From positions 3,194,854 to 3,258,853 of the forward strand of contig NZ_HG964446.1 in the NCBI RefSeq assembly GCF_000689255.1: 64,000 nt of DNA, in the 5' to 3' direction. Positions 18,696 through 26,849 of this stretch are shown piece after piece. Both the position numbers and the translations under genes were made by a program. Below the pieces are notes generated by a model that saw only the letters and a list, made by a program, of their open reading frames with translations, had not been told where the DNA came from and searched no databases. The DNA is from Mycobacterium triplex (lineage in GTDB: Bacteria > Actinomycetota > Actinomycetes > Mycobacteriales > Mycobacteriaceae). Position 1 is the first letter of the stretch, and every line of letters starts with the position of its first letter.

Positions 18696-19328
18696 TCAGG
18701 CCGAGGCGCGTTTCGCCTTGCGGGAGATGCGGCGTGGGGCCACATCGGGGAGGTCGACGATTCGCCGAGCCATGTCGAGCAGCTGATTACGCAGCGTGTC
18801 GTCGTCGAGGTCGGCGACGAGCGGATGCGACACCGTGCCGCCGATGACGCACGTCAGTGCCGCAAGCCGCACCTGGGTATCGGGTCCCGGCTCCTCGCCG
18901 ACGAGCATTCCGTACAGCCGCTCGATGAAACGCTGAAACGGTTGGTGTTCGGAAAGCAGCCGTACGATCACCGGATCGAACTGCAAGGTGTTGGCCGCGC
19001 GGCGATGTTCCACCGCATGGTCGATCACCCGATTCAGCAGCAATTCGCGAGCTTCGATGCGGCAATCCAGCGCCCCGGCGGCTTCCAGCGCGTCTTCGAG
19101 CCGGGCGAGTTCCATCTCCGCGACGGCGATGACGATCTCATCCTTGGTGTTGAACTGGTGGTAGATGGCGCCCTTCGTCACTCCGACCGCGTCGGCGATC
19201 CTCTGGTAGGACGTTGCCCCCACGCCGTGCTCGGCGAACAGCTCCATCGCCGCGCGCAGGGTGCGCAGCTGCGAGGCAGTCCGCGCGGCGGAACCAAGCC
19301 GCGCGGCCGGCTGTCTGGAGGACGGCAT
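18696..19328 (-). CDS. TetR family regulator of the SnoaL-amidohydrolase-SDR operon
   Basis: A 210-residue TetR protein. The helix-turn-helix covers about residues 22-65 (LRAAMELFAEHGVGATSY, then VGVTKGAIYHQFNTKDEI). The C-terminal domain is helical, of the ordinary TetR_C type, and the chain ends in a basic tail RRISRKAKRASA. The gene sits just upstream of the operon it probably controls, on the same strand. Copies of one palindrome lie 33 bp before its own start and before the SnoaL start, indicating autoregulation plus operon repression. The effector is likely the pathway substrate or its CoA ester, but nothing in the sequence identifies it. Confidence 0.9.
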   Translation of the reverse strand: MPSSRQPAARLGSAARTASQLRTLRAAMELFAEHGVGATSYQRIADAVGVTKGAIYHQFNTKDEIVIAVAEMELARLEDALEAAGALDCRIEARELLLNRVIDHAVEHRRAANTLQFDPVIVRLLSEHQPFQRFIERLYGMLVGEEPGPDTQVRLAALTCVIGGTVSHPLVADLDDDTLRNQLLDMARRIVDLPDVAPRRISRKAKRASA

Positions 19329-19360
19329 CGCACCAGGGTATACGCGCGGCGCCCGCAGTT

Positions 19361-19376
19361 CTAGACGACCGTCTAG
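19361..19376. promoter_or_regulatory. TetR operator copy upstream of the regulator gene
   Basis: CTAGACGACCGTCTAG has perfect 7-bp arms (CTAGACG / CGTCTAG) around a 2-base centre. It matches the arms of the 18593-18629 palindrome with few changes. The position, 33 bp upstream of the TetR start codon, suits a repressor site over its own promoter. Confidence 0.7.
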
Positions 19377-19525
19377 GGCAAAGCGCGGACAGCTCCATCG
19401 GGGATGTCGCGTTGCGCGAACAGATCCGGAGCACGATGACTGGCTTCGATAGTCCGCCGGACGCGGTCGCGCAGCCCGACGACGTGGAGACCGGAGCCGT
19501 CACCATCCGTCCCACCCTCGCGGGG

Positions 19526-20407
19526 CTAGTCGTGCTTGGTGGCGAAGCGGTATACCGCCTCGGCGACCTCTTGCGGGCAGTCCTCTTGCAGAAAGTGCTT
19601 GGCAGGCAATTTGATTGGGTCTTGCAGACCGGCGGCGCTTTGCGCCGCGACGCCCCACCGCCGCCACGGCAGCATCCTGTCCCGTGCTCCCCACACGACC
19701 TGCACGGGGAACGGGCCGTCACGGACCACGTCGAGGTAGTGACGCTCTTTCCCGGCGGTCAGTTCGAAGCCGCGCATGATCTTCAAAAACGCCCGGCCGC
19801 CGTCGTCCCCGAACAGCAGCGGTAGCCAACACGCGATTTCCGCGGTGGGCACCCGGCGGCTTACCCCGACAAATCGCATGATCGACAGGAATGCGCCCGG
19901 CATACGCAAAGCTGCCAGCCACGCTTCTCCGATGCCCCGGTGTGCAAAAGGCTCCATCGGCCACGGCCGGTGAAATGACTCCACTTCGATGATGGTGTTC
20001 AGCAGCGTCATCGACAGCACCCGCTCGGGTACGGCGCCGGCCACCTCGAAGCCGATCGGCCCGCCGATGTCGTGCAGCACGAGGTGGAAGCGGTCGAGCC
20101 GCAATTCGTCGATCGCTGCCAGCAACCAGCGGCCCAGACCGGTCCAGGTGTAGTCGGCATCGGCGGGCCGTTCGGCGAGCCCCAGCCCGGGCAGGTCGAT
20201 CGCGATGCCCCGTAAACCCGTTCCGGCCAGCGCGGGAACGACTTTGCGATACAGGTAAGCCGACGACGGAACACCGTGCACGCACACCACCGGGGGCGCG
20301 TCGCCGGGACCGTCGTCAAGGACAAAGGACTTGATCCCGGCGGCGCTGAAAAAACGGCCCGATGACCGATACCGGTCCAGCAACCGATTCGGCTTTGCGG
20401 TCCGCAT
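19526..20407 (-). CDS. Alpha/beta hydrolase, haloalkane-dehalogenase/epoxide-hydrolase-like
   Basis: A 293-residue alpha/beta hydrolase with an Asp nucleophile (Asp113 in LVLHDIGGP), an acid in WGARDRMLPW and the base His271 in AKHFLQED. The AKHFLQED ending is very like haloalkane dehalogenases. However, the residue after the nucleophile is Ile rather than the halide-binding Trp, and the HGNP motif reads HGVPS. The two usual halide-stabilising residues are therefore missing. An epoxide hydrolase or an ester/C-C hydrolase is more likely than a dehalogenase. No signal peptide is present. The 19377-19525 gap downstream holds nothing recognisable. Confidence 0.8.
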   Translation of the reverse strand: MRTAKPNRLLDRYRSSGRFFSAAGIKSFVLDDGPGDAPPVVCVHGVPSSAYLYRKVVPALAGTGLRGIAIDLPGLGLAERPADADYTWTGLGRWLLAAIDELRLDRFHLVLHDIGGPIGFEVAGAVPERVLSMTLLNTIIEVESFHRPWPMEPFAHRGIGEAWLAALRMPGAFLSIMRFVGVSRRVPTAEIACWLPLLFGDDGGRAFLKIMRGFELTAGKERHYLDVVRDGPFPVQVVWGARDRMLPWRRWGVAAQSAAGLQDPIKLPAKHFLQEDCPQEVAEAVYRFATKHD

Positions 20408-20446
20408 GCCGACTTGAACGCCACGCCACGGGAAAAGCTTCCACCG

Positions 20447-20971
20447 CTATCCCGTTGGGAGTGTCTCGCCCGGAGGCCGGCACAGCGGCGCGAGGTAGTG
20501 CAGCACCAGGGCGGTGACCACGCCGTAGCCCAGGTGCGGAATCAGGTCGCTGATCCAGTCGACGAGACTCCACGTGAGCGGATTGGTCACCCCGAGAACG
20601 GTCATCGGTCCGTTGGTGCCGATCAGCGCGATGGCCGACGCGACCAGGGTGGCGACCGGTAGCCCCGGCCGCCAGCCCAGCGCGTACGCCAGCCCGAGAA
20701 TGATGCCCATCCCGATGCCGGCCGCATACCCGGTGAGCGCACCGAGGCCCGAGATTCGGTTGGCGAGCACGTCGCCGTTGCCGGGAATCGTGAGGCCGAA
20801 CAACCTAGCCATCGCTTCGACGGTGCGTTCGGGTGTGCTGCTCGTCGCACGGCCGCGCGCCGCGATGTCGAGGTAGGTGATGGCATTCAGGGTGGTGGTG
20901 CCGGCGGCACCCGCGGCGGCGCCGCACAACACCCCAGGCCAGAGGCGTCTTCCCTGCAGTCCCGACCACAC
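20447..20971 (-). CDS. Conserved membrane protein (174 aa)
   Basis: An integral membrane protein with about four hydrophobic segments: VLCGAAAGAAGTTTLNAITY, the Gly-rich ALTGYAAGIGMGIILGLAYA, VATLVASAIALIG and YGVVTALVLHYLA. There is no cleavable signal and no catalytic motif I recognise. It is 39 bp upstream of the alpha/beta hydrolase on the same strand and may share a transcript. It is divergent from the small secreted protein at 21057, with 85 bp between starts. Function unknown. Confidence 0.7.
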   Translation of the reverse strand: MWSGLQGRRLWPGVLCGAAAGAAGTTTLNAITYLDIAARGRATSSTPERTVEAMARLFGLTIPGNGDVLANRISGLGALTGYAAGIGMGIILGLAYALGWRPGLPVATLVASAIALIGTNGPMTVLGVTNPLTWSLVDWISDLIPHLGYGVVTALVLHYLAPLCRPPGETLPTG

Positions 20972-21056
20972 CCCGGCAATGATAGGCGCGCCATCCCGGT
21001 ATTGTGCGGCGTTGCGGCTCTACCCATTCCGCAACCGGGAAACTAGAATTCGACGC

Positions 21057-21341
21057 GTGCTTAATCGCGCCGGAAAAACGATTGCCGCGGCTTACGGCGG
21101 TGTTGCGGTGCTCGCCTTGGCGATGGGCGGTGTCGGCGTTGCTGCCGCGCCGCACGCGACCGCGGACCCGCCCCCATCACCCGGGCCGTGCTGTTGGGCC
21201 AGCGACTCATCGCAGCCGATGGGCCTGACGATCCACCCCGAAGGGGGCGGCGGTAGCTGCATCATCGGTCTGAACTGTGGGCGTGTCAACCCGTCTCGGC
21301 CGCCACCGGTGACCAACCCGCCGCGACTTCCAGCGGGGTGA
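21057..21341 (+). CDS. Small secreted protein with CIxGLNCG motif (94 aa)
   Basis: From GTG 21057 the product starts with a short basic region, a hydrophobic stretch (GGVAVLALAMGGVGVAA) and a likely signal-peptidase site around ATA-DPPP. The mature part is about 60 residues, Pro/Gly-rich, with CC near its start, then GGGGSCIIGLNCGRVNP and RPPP close to the end. The neighbouring gene at 21398 encodes a second protein with the same layout and tail. No enzyme motif is present. It is probably a cell-wall or secreted mycobacterial peptide. Confidence 0.6.
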   Translation: MLNRAGKTIAAAYGGVAVLALAMGGVGVAAAPHATADPPPSPGPCCWASDSSQPMGLTIHPEGGGGSCIIGLNCGRVNPSRPPPVTNPPRLPAG

Positions 21342-21397
21342 GCGGGCTGTAGTTTGCCCGCTCAATCAGGCGGGGTCTTCGGGCACAATGGGATGTC

Positions 21398-21703
21398 ATG
21401 GGAATTCGCACGACGGTCGCCGCATTGGGCGGCGGTGCGACCGTGCTTGCCGTGGCGCTCGGCGGTATCGGCCCGGTCGACGAGCCGCCGGGCGGCTCAA
21501 GCGTTCCGGCGTCGAGCGTGGTTCCGGCGCCGCCGGGCGATAGCGGCGGCGCCCTACGGGTCAAACCCGCCGGCGGTGGCGGCGGTTGCATCCTCGGCCT
21601 GAACTGCGGGCCCATCAACCCACCGCGGCCCCCGCCGGCGCGGCGGGCACCGAGTCTTCCGCACGGCCCGCATCAGGGCGCGCCGATGCCTCAGCACCCA
21701 TAG
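21398..21703 (+). CDS. Small secreted protein, paralogue of the preceding gene (101 aa)
   Basis: This starts at ATG 21398 (MGIRTTVAALGGGATVLAVA), with an N-terminal hydrophobic segment and a predicted export signal. The mature region is rich in Pro, Gly and Ser. It contains GGGGGCILGLNCGPINP followed by RPPP, which matches the end of the previous small protein almost position for position, while the remainder has diverged. The tail adds a His/Pro-rich stretch. This is a tandem duplication with only the CIxGLNCGxxNPxRPPP tail conserved, pointing to that tail as the functional part. The gene lies 47 bp before an acyl-CoA ligase gene, which may be an independent unit. Confidence 0.65.
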   Translation: MGIRTTVAALGGGATVLAVALGGIGPVDEPPGGSSVPASSVVPAPPGDSGGALRVKPAGGGGGCILGLNCGPINPPRPPPARRAPSLPHGPHQGAPMPQHP

Positions 21704-21750
21704 CGCCGACCCGCCGACCGAATCCCGCGCGGTTTTCCTATCATTTGATA

Positions 21751-23373
21751 ATGAGCGCCGGTGAACTCGACACCGTGGGCTCGCCGGCTTTCACCGACGA
21801 GGACCCGGCCCGGTTCCGCGCGGCCGGATGGTGGTCCGATTCGACCTTGTCAGACGCGGTGCGGCACAACGCCGAACAGTCACCGGACCGGCCCGCTTAC
21901 ACCGACCAGCCCGGTATTGCCCTGACCTGGCGCGAATTCGATTCCGTGGCAACTGCTTTGGCGGGCCAGCTGGCCGGCCTCGGCATTGAGCGCGGTGACC
22001 GAGTTGCGGTGTGGCACGGCGATTCCGCCGCGATCCACGTGGCATTCGTCGCGATCGAACGTTGTGGCGCAGTCGTCGTCGGCATCGGCGCCCGCGCCGG
22101 TACCCGCGAGGTGAGCGCGCTGCTGCGCAACACCCAGCCGAAGATCCTGATCATTGACCCCAAGCACGCCGATGACGCCGGACGGGTCACGGCCGAATCG
22201 CCGGTGTCCCTGGCTATCCTGGGTCAGCAGGCGGGCCAGCCGCGCCTGGACAGCGACGCGCAGCCCAAGGCCGTCGCGGCCGAATCACAACTTGGCCCGG
22301 ACGACGTTTTCCTGATCAACTCCACGTCTGGGACCACGGGCCTGCCCAAGTGTGTCGTGCACACCCAGAACCGGTGGCATTACTTTCACCAGAAGGCGGT
22401 TGCCAATGGGCAGCTGAGCACCGACGACGTGTTCTTGCCGGTCATCCCCACGCCTTTCGGCTTCGGAATATGGACCAGCCACACCACCCCGATCTACCTC
22501 GGCGCCGCCTCGGTGATCCTGGAGCGCTTCACCGCGCCCGCGACGTGCGAAGCGATAGCCCGGCACAAAGTCACCGTACTATGTTGTGTCAGTTCGCAAT
22601 TGACGATGATCATGGCCGACCGGGCATCCCGCGATTACGACTTGAGCTCGCTGCGTGTCGTTTTCACCGGCGGCGAGGCGATACCGTACCGCCCCGCGGC
22701 CGAATTCGAACAGCTGACCGGCGCGAAGATCCTGCAATTCTATGGCTCGAATGAAACCGGACTGCTCAGCGCGACGACGGTGCACGACCCGCTGGATCGT
22801 CGGCTGCGCACCGGCGGGCGGATCGTTCCGGAAATGGCGGTCCGGCTCTTCGACGGGGATCGAGACGTCACCGCGACGGGGCGGGGCCAGCCGGCGTGCC
22901 GGGGCCCGGCGACCAGCCTCGGCTATCTCGGCGGTACCGACCACGACAAGCTGTTCACCCGCGACGGCTGGATGCTGATGGGCGATATCTGCGAGCTCGA
23001 CGCGGACGGTTACCTGACCATCACCGGCCGAACATCCGACTTCATCCTGCGCGCCGGCAAGAACATCAGCGCCGCACAGGTCGAAGATGCCGTGATGACG
23101 CATCCGGCGATCGCCCTGGCGGCGGCAGTGGCGATGCCCGATCCGGTATTGGGCGAAAGGGTCTGCCTCTACGCCGAACTCACCGACTCCGCGAGCCTCG
23201 ACCTGCCCGCTCTCGTCGACCATCTGCTGGCGCTGGGGGTTTCCAAGGAGCTGCTGCCCGAGCGCCTGATCATTGTCGACGAAATACCCCGGTCGTCCGG
23301 CGGAAAGATCGCCAAAGGCAATCTCCGCCAAGATATTCGAGCAAGGTTGGAGGCCGAGTATGAACCCGCCTAA
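21751..23373 (+). CDS. AMP-dependent acyl-CoA ligase
   Basis: A 540-residue adenylating enzyme with P-loop STSGTTGLPKCV, the A5-type motif LQFYGSNETGLLS, the A7 motif DGWMLMGDICELD, TGRTSDFILRAGKNIS, and the catalytic Lys in SSGGKIAKGNL. It activates a carboxylic acid to its CoA ester. The general look (WWSDSTLSDAVRHNAE) is of the cyclohexanecarboxylate or medium-chain ligase group, but the substrate is not certain. The start is ATG 21751. It overlaps the class II aldolase gene by 14 bp, so the two are coupled, with an amidohydrolase next. Confidence 0.88.
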   Translation: MSAGELDTVGSPAFTDEDPARFRAAGWWSDSTLSDAVRHNAEQSPDRPAYTDQPGIALTWREFDSVATALAGQLAGLGIERGDRVAVWHGDSAAIHVAFVAIERCGAVVVGIGARAGTREVSALLRNTQPKILIIDPKHADDAGRVTAESPVSLAILGQQAGQPRLDSDAQPKAVAAESQLGPDDVFLINSTSGTTGLPKCVVHTQNRWHYFHQKAVANGQLSTDDVFLPVIPTPFGFGIWTSHTTPIYLGAASVILERFTAPATCEAIARHKVTVLCCVSSQLTMIMADRASRDYDLSSLRVVFTGGEAIPYRPAAEFEQLTGAKILQFYGSNETGLLSATTVHDPLDRRLRTGGRIVPEMAVRLFDGDRDVTATGRGQPACRGPATSLGYLGGTDHDKLFTRDGWMLMGDICELDADGYLTITGRTSDFILRAGKNISAAQVEDAVMTHPAIALAAAVAMPDPVLGERVCLYAELTDSASLDLPALVDHLLALGVSKELLPERLIIVDEIPRSSGGKIAKGNLRQDIRARLEAEYEPA

Positions 23374-24133
23374 GCCACGACGAGGTGGTCTACAGGTATG
23401 GGCGCCGTCGGTGATGCCCCCGATCGGGGTCGAGCTGTCCAACGAGCAGGCGCTGGCGGTGGCCTTCCGCCACCTGGCCGGCATCGGCTTCTCCGAAAAC
23501 ATGGCCGGACACATCACCTGGCAGCTGGACGGACAAACCGACATGTTGGTCAATCCGTGGGGCCTGTGGTGGCAGGAGCTCACCGCATCGGATATCTGCT
23601 TGGTGGACAGCGAAGCTCGGGTCATCCGCGGTCGGTGGGATGTCACCCCGGCGATCCACATTCACACCGAGCTGCACCGGGTCCGCGAGGACGCCCGGGT
23701 GGTGATCCACAATCACCCGTATTACGTCTGCGTGCTCGCCGCGCTCGGCAGATTACCGCAACTGGTGCATCAGACCGGCTCGCTGTTCCTCGACGACCTG
23801 TGCCTCGTCGGTGAATACGACGGTGAGATCGACAGCCCCGATCGCGCAGCCGATCTCGCGGCGCGCATCGGCGGTGCCAACCTCACGATTCTGGCCAACC
23901 ACGGCGTGATCGCGACGGGTCGCAATCTGGCCGAGGCGGTGTACCGGGCGGCGTCGATCGAACGGGTCTGCAAGCTGGCCTACGACGTGATGCTCACCGG
24001 CATGGAGCCGGTCGCGATGAACTGGTCCGACATGGCCGGCATGCAGCGATCGCTGATCGAGCGGGCCGCCGACGTGTATTGGGCGGGAGCGGCGCGGATG
24101 ACCATCAAGGCGGATCCCGATGTACTCGCCTGA
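23360..24133 (+). CDS. Class II aldolase/adducin family protein
   Basis: A 257-residue zinc enzyme of the class II aldolase/adducin fold. The characteristic first loop is FSENMAGHITW; the metal ligands are in VIHNHPYY and ILANHGVIATG, with a likely catalytic Glu in IHTELHR. Family members do retro-aldol cleavage, epimerisation or decarboxylation, and the mycobacterial group is mostly unassigned. The start is ATG 23360, with GGAGG upstream inside the preceding ligase gene. The ligase, this enzyme and the amidohydrolase 51 bp downstream probably handle one compound. Confidence 0.85.
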   Translation: MNPPKPRRGGLQVWAPSVMPPIGVELSNEQALAVAFRHLAGIGFSENMAGHITWQLDGQTDMLVNPWGLWWQELTASDICLVDSEARVIRGRWDVTPAIHIHTELHRVREDARVVIHNHPYYVCVLAALGRLPQLVHQTGSLFLDDLCLVGEYDGEIDSPDRAADLAARIGGANLTILANHGVIATGRNLAEAVYRAASIERVCKLAYDVMLTGMEPVAMNWSDMAGMQRSLIERAADVYWAGAARMTIKADPDVLA

Positions 24134-24184
24134 GCGCACTGGAATCCGTCACCACACCGTCGACGCAGAAGGGCATCGCCGCAC

Positions 24185-25453
24185 ATGAAATCGATCGACG
24201 AGCTGGCTTCCGATTTGAGTTTCACCACGGCCAAAACCGGCGACGAACGGTCGGTGACGTTTCTGCCCGACCCGCCGCGGGCCCCGCGCCGCTACACGGT
24301 GATCTCGGTCGACGATCACATCGTCGAACCCCCGGACACCTTCACCGGCCGGCTGCCACGTAAGTTCGCCGACCGCGCGCCGCGGGTCGTCGACACCGAC
24401 AGCGGCGGACAGACCTGGGTCTATGACAATCAGGAGCTGCCGAATGTCGGGTTCAACGCCGTGGTCGGCCGACCGGTGGCGGAGTACGGCTTCGAACCCG
24501 TCCGATTCGACGAAATGCGCAGGGGCGCATGGGATATCCATGAACGCATCAAGGACATGGATCTCAACGGCATCTACGCGTCGCTCAACTTTCCCTCGTT
24601 CCTGCCGGGATTTGCCGGCCAGCGGCTGCAACAGGTCACCAAGGATCGCGATCTGGCGCTGGCCTCGGTCCGAGCCTGGAACGACTGGCATCTCGAGGTG
24701 TGGGCCGGGTCGTATCCCGACCGGATCATTCCCTGCCAGCTGCCCTGGCTGCTGGACCCCGAACTGGGTGCGGAGATGATCCGCGAGAACGCCGAACGCG
24801 GTTTCCACGCCGTCACGTTCAGCGAGAACCCCGCGATGCTCGGGTTGCCGAGTATCCATTCGGGACACTGGGATCCGATCATGGCCGCGTGTGCCGAGAC
24901 CGCAACGGTGGTGAACCTGCATATCGGGTCGTCGGGATCGTCGCCGTCGACCACCGAGGACGCGCCACCCGATGTGCAAGGTGTGCTGTTCTTCGCCTAC
25001 GCGATTTCGGCGGCCGTCGACTGGTTGTACTCGGGATTGCCGAGCAGATTCCCGGATCTCAAGATCTGCCTGTCCGAAGGCGGAATCGGCTGGGTGGCAG
25101 GCTTGCTCGATCGTCTCGACCACATGCTCAGCTATCACGCGATGTATGGCACGTGGCAGGCACTGGGGGAGAAGCTCACCCCCGCAGAGGTTTTCACCCG
25201 CAACTTCTGGTTCTGCGCGGTGGAGGACAAGTCTTCGTTCGTGCAGCGCGATCGAATCGGGATCGACAACATCATGCTCGAGGCCGATTATCCGCACTGC
25301 GACTCGACCTGGCCGCACACCCAACAGACGATCCACGAGGAAATCGGCGGTCTTCCGCCGGACGCGATCCGCAAGTTCACCTGGGAGAACGCGTCGCGGT
25401 TGTACCAGCATCCGGTGCCCGCCGCGGTACAGCAGGATCCCGAGGCGTTCTGA
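24185..25453 (+). CDS. Amidohydrolase (Amidohydro_2 family)
   Basis: A 422-residue TIM-barrel hydrolase/decarboxylase. Landmarks are the N-terminal metal motif SVDDHIVEPPD, mid-barrel VVNLHIGSSGSS, CLSEGGIGWVAG and the C-terminal EADYPHCDSTWP. It carries an N-terminal extension (about 35 residues) before the motif. It is the second of three paralogues in this window, each in a different operon. It lies 51 bp after the class II aldolase gene on the same strand. Hydrolysis or decarboxylation of a ring or CoA-derived product is plausible; the substrate is unknown. Confidence 0.85.
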   Translation: MKSIDELASDLSFTTAKTGDERSVTFLPDPPRAPRRYTVISVDDHIVEPPDTFTGRLPRKFADRAPRVVDTDSGGQTWVYDNQELPNVGFNAVVGRPVAEYGFEPVRFDEMRRGAWDIHERIKDMDLNGIYASLNFPSFLPGFAGQRLQQVTKDRDLALASVRAWNDWHLEVWAGSYPDRIIPCQLPWLLDPELGAEMIRENAERGFHAVTFSENPAMLGLPSIHSGHWDPIMAACAETATVVNLHIGSSGSSPSTTEDAPPDVQGVLFFAYAISAAVDWLYSGLPSRFPDLKICLSEGGIGWVAGLLDRLDHMLSYHAMYGTWQALGEKLTPAEVFTRNFWFCAVEDKSSFVQRDRIGIDNIMLEADYPHCDSTWPHTQQTIHEEIGGLPPDAIRKFTWENASRLYQHPVPAAVQQDPEAF

Positions 25454-25456
25454 GAC

Positions 25457-25807
25457 TCACTTGCCGCTCTTCGGGCAGGGGCAGTCACCGGAGTCGGCCT
25501 TGAAGCCGGCCGCAGCCTCGGTCCTTGCCGTGTCGCGGTACGACACCCACTCGCCGGTGTGTGCCGGCTGCGCCGTCAGCGGCGCGGTGGTCCCCGCAGC
25601 CACCGCGACCGCTGACGGCGACGCCGAACTGGCTGCCAAACAAGACGGCGTCACCACCCAGTCCATGAACTGCCAAACCGCGGCGACCAGGGTGATCAGC
25701 AGCAAGACCGTCGCGACCGCGTGGGCTACCAGGTAGTAGCAGTATCCGGTTGAGGTCGGTGGTGCCCCGTCGCCGGCAGCAACCATCTTGAACGTCACCT
25801 GTCGCAT
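25457..25807 (-). CDS. Single-pass membrane protein with Cys-rich end (116 aa)
   Basis: From ATG 25807 (preceded by AAAGGGG) the protein has a short N-terminal region, one clear membrane helix (YLVAHAVATVLLLITLVAAV) and an outer part rich in Ala, Ser and Thr. It ends SGDCPCPKSGK with a CxC pair. A longer upstream frame is basic and unlike it, so the internal ATG is preferred. The gene converges on the amidohydrolase with 3 bp between stops. No family recognised; it is probably a small envelope protein. The 217-bp gap to the methyltransferase gene (25808-26024) must hold two divergent promoters, but I see no clear motif there. Confidence 0.55.
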   Translation of the reverse strand: MRQVTFKMVAAGDGAPPTSTGYCYYLVAHAVATVLLLITLVAAVWQFMDWVVTPSCLAASSASPSAVAVAAGTTAPLTAQPAHTGEWVSYRDTARTEAAAGFKADSGDCPCPKSGK

Positions 25808-26024
25808 CGAGAGGCCCCTTTCTAGACCTAGCGGTGTCACCCGCCACAACCGTTGCTCGATAGTTCTTCGGAGCACAGCGTCCGTCGGATGGGCGCCCAC
25901 CGATTTGAGCCGCCAGCGCCGACGTGACCTGCCCGTTTGGGCCGCGGACAATTTCGGGGTGGCCATCGTGGCCCCGGATGCGCTTCGCTGTCGGTAGTAG
26001 TTGTCGCCCAACCAGGAGGGGATA

Positions 26025-26849
26025 GTGACGACGGGCAAGGTTGATTTCAGTTCGGTCCGCTGGGGCTCGGTGGAGTGGACGAACCTCGTGACGCTGTACC
26101 TGCGTGCCCACGAAAGCCGCTCGGCGCATCCGATTCTGGGTGACCATGCCGCCGCCGATGCGGTCGACCGGATCGACTACGACTTCAAACGCATCCACCG
26201 GAGCTCATTTCCGGCGTCGAACCAGTATCTGGTCGCGTTGCGCGCAAAACAGCTCGACGGGTGGTGCGCTGACTTCCTTGCCCGCCACCCCGACGCGGTC
26301 GTCTTGCACCTGGGTTGTGGCCTCGACGGCCGTGCCTTCCGCCTCGACGTGCCGCCCGCGGTGCGCTGGTTCGACCTCGACCAGCCAAGTGTCATCGAGC
26401 TTCGCCGCCGACTGTACGACGAGACCGAGCACTACCGGATGATCGGCTCGTCGGTGACCGATCTGGATTGGATCGATCAGATACCCACCGGCCACCCGAC
26501 CCTCGTCGTCGCCGAGGGCCTGCTGATGTATGTCGACGAGAGTGGAGTGCGCGAGCTGTTCGCACGCCTGCTGGACCGATTCGATTGTGGGGAGCTGCAA
26601 TTCGACACCCTCGCGGCGTTGGCGCCGTTGCTGTCGAAGGTGCTCACCCGGGGCATCATCAAGTGGGGCATCGGCAACGCGCGCGAGATCGAAGCCTGGA
26701 ATCCGAGGCTGAGATTCGTCGAACGGACGCCGGCGCTGGCCGGTTACGAAAAGATCGACAGCACCGTCGTCCGGTGGATATACCGAATCTTGCGGGCCTC
26801 GCCGTTCGGCCCTTACGACGTACTCAACCGCTTTACGTTCTCCAGCTAG
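26025..26849 (+). CDS. SAM-dependent O-methyltransferase, LCMT/TcmP-like
   Basis: A 274-residue methyltransferase of the leucine carboxyl methyltransferase superfamily, of the polyketide O-methyltransferase (COG3315) type. The SAM motif is VVLHLGCGLDGRAFRLD, with the acidic strand end WFDLDQPSV and the family block VVAEGLLMYVDESG. GTG 26025 was chosen because AGGAGGGG lies just upstream; an earlier start at 26001 would include that site. It would methylate a small-molecule hydroxyl or carboxyl group. No polyketide synthase is near, so the acceptor is unknown. Its stop overlaps the stop of the convergent membrane protein gene. Confidence 0.85.
   Translation: MTTGKVDFSSVRWGSVEWTNLVTLYLRAHESRSAHPILGDHAAADAVDRIDYDFKRIHRSSFPASNQYLVALRAKQLDGWCADFLARHPDAVVLHLGCGLDGRAFRLDVPPAVRWFDLDQPSVIELRRRLYDETEHYRMIGSSVTDLDWIDQIPTGHPTLVVAEGLLMYVDESGVRELFARLLDRFDCGELQFDTLAALAPLLSKVLTRGIIKWGIGNAREIEAWNPRLRFVERTPALAGYEKIDSTVVRWIYRILRASPFGPYDVLNRFTFSS

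Noticed and set aside
19526..20407. Annotation as haloalkane dehalogenase.
   Set aside because: Both halide-stabilising residues are absent although the overall fold and base region match.
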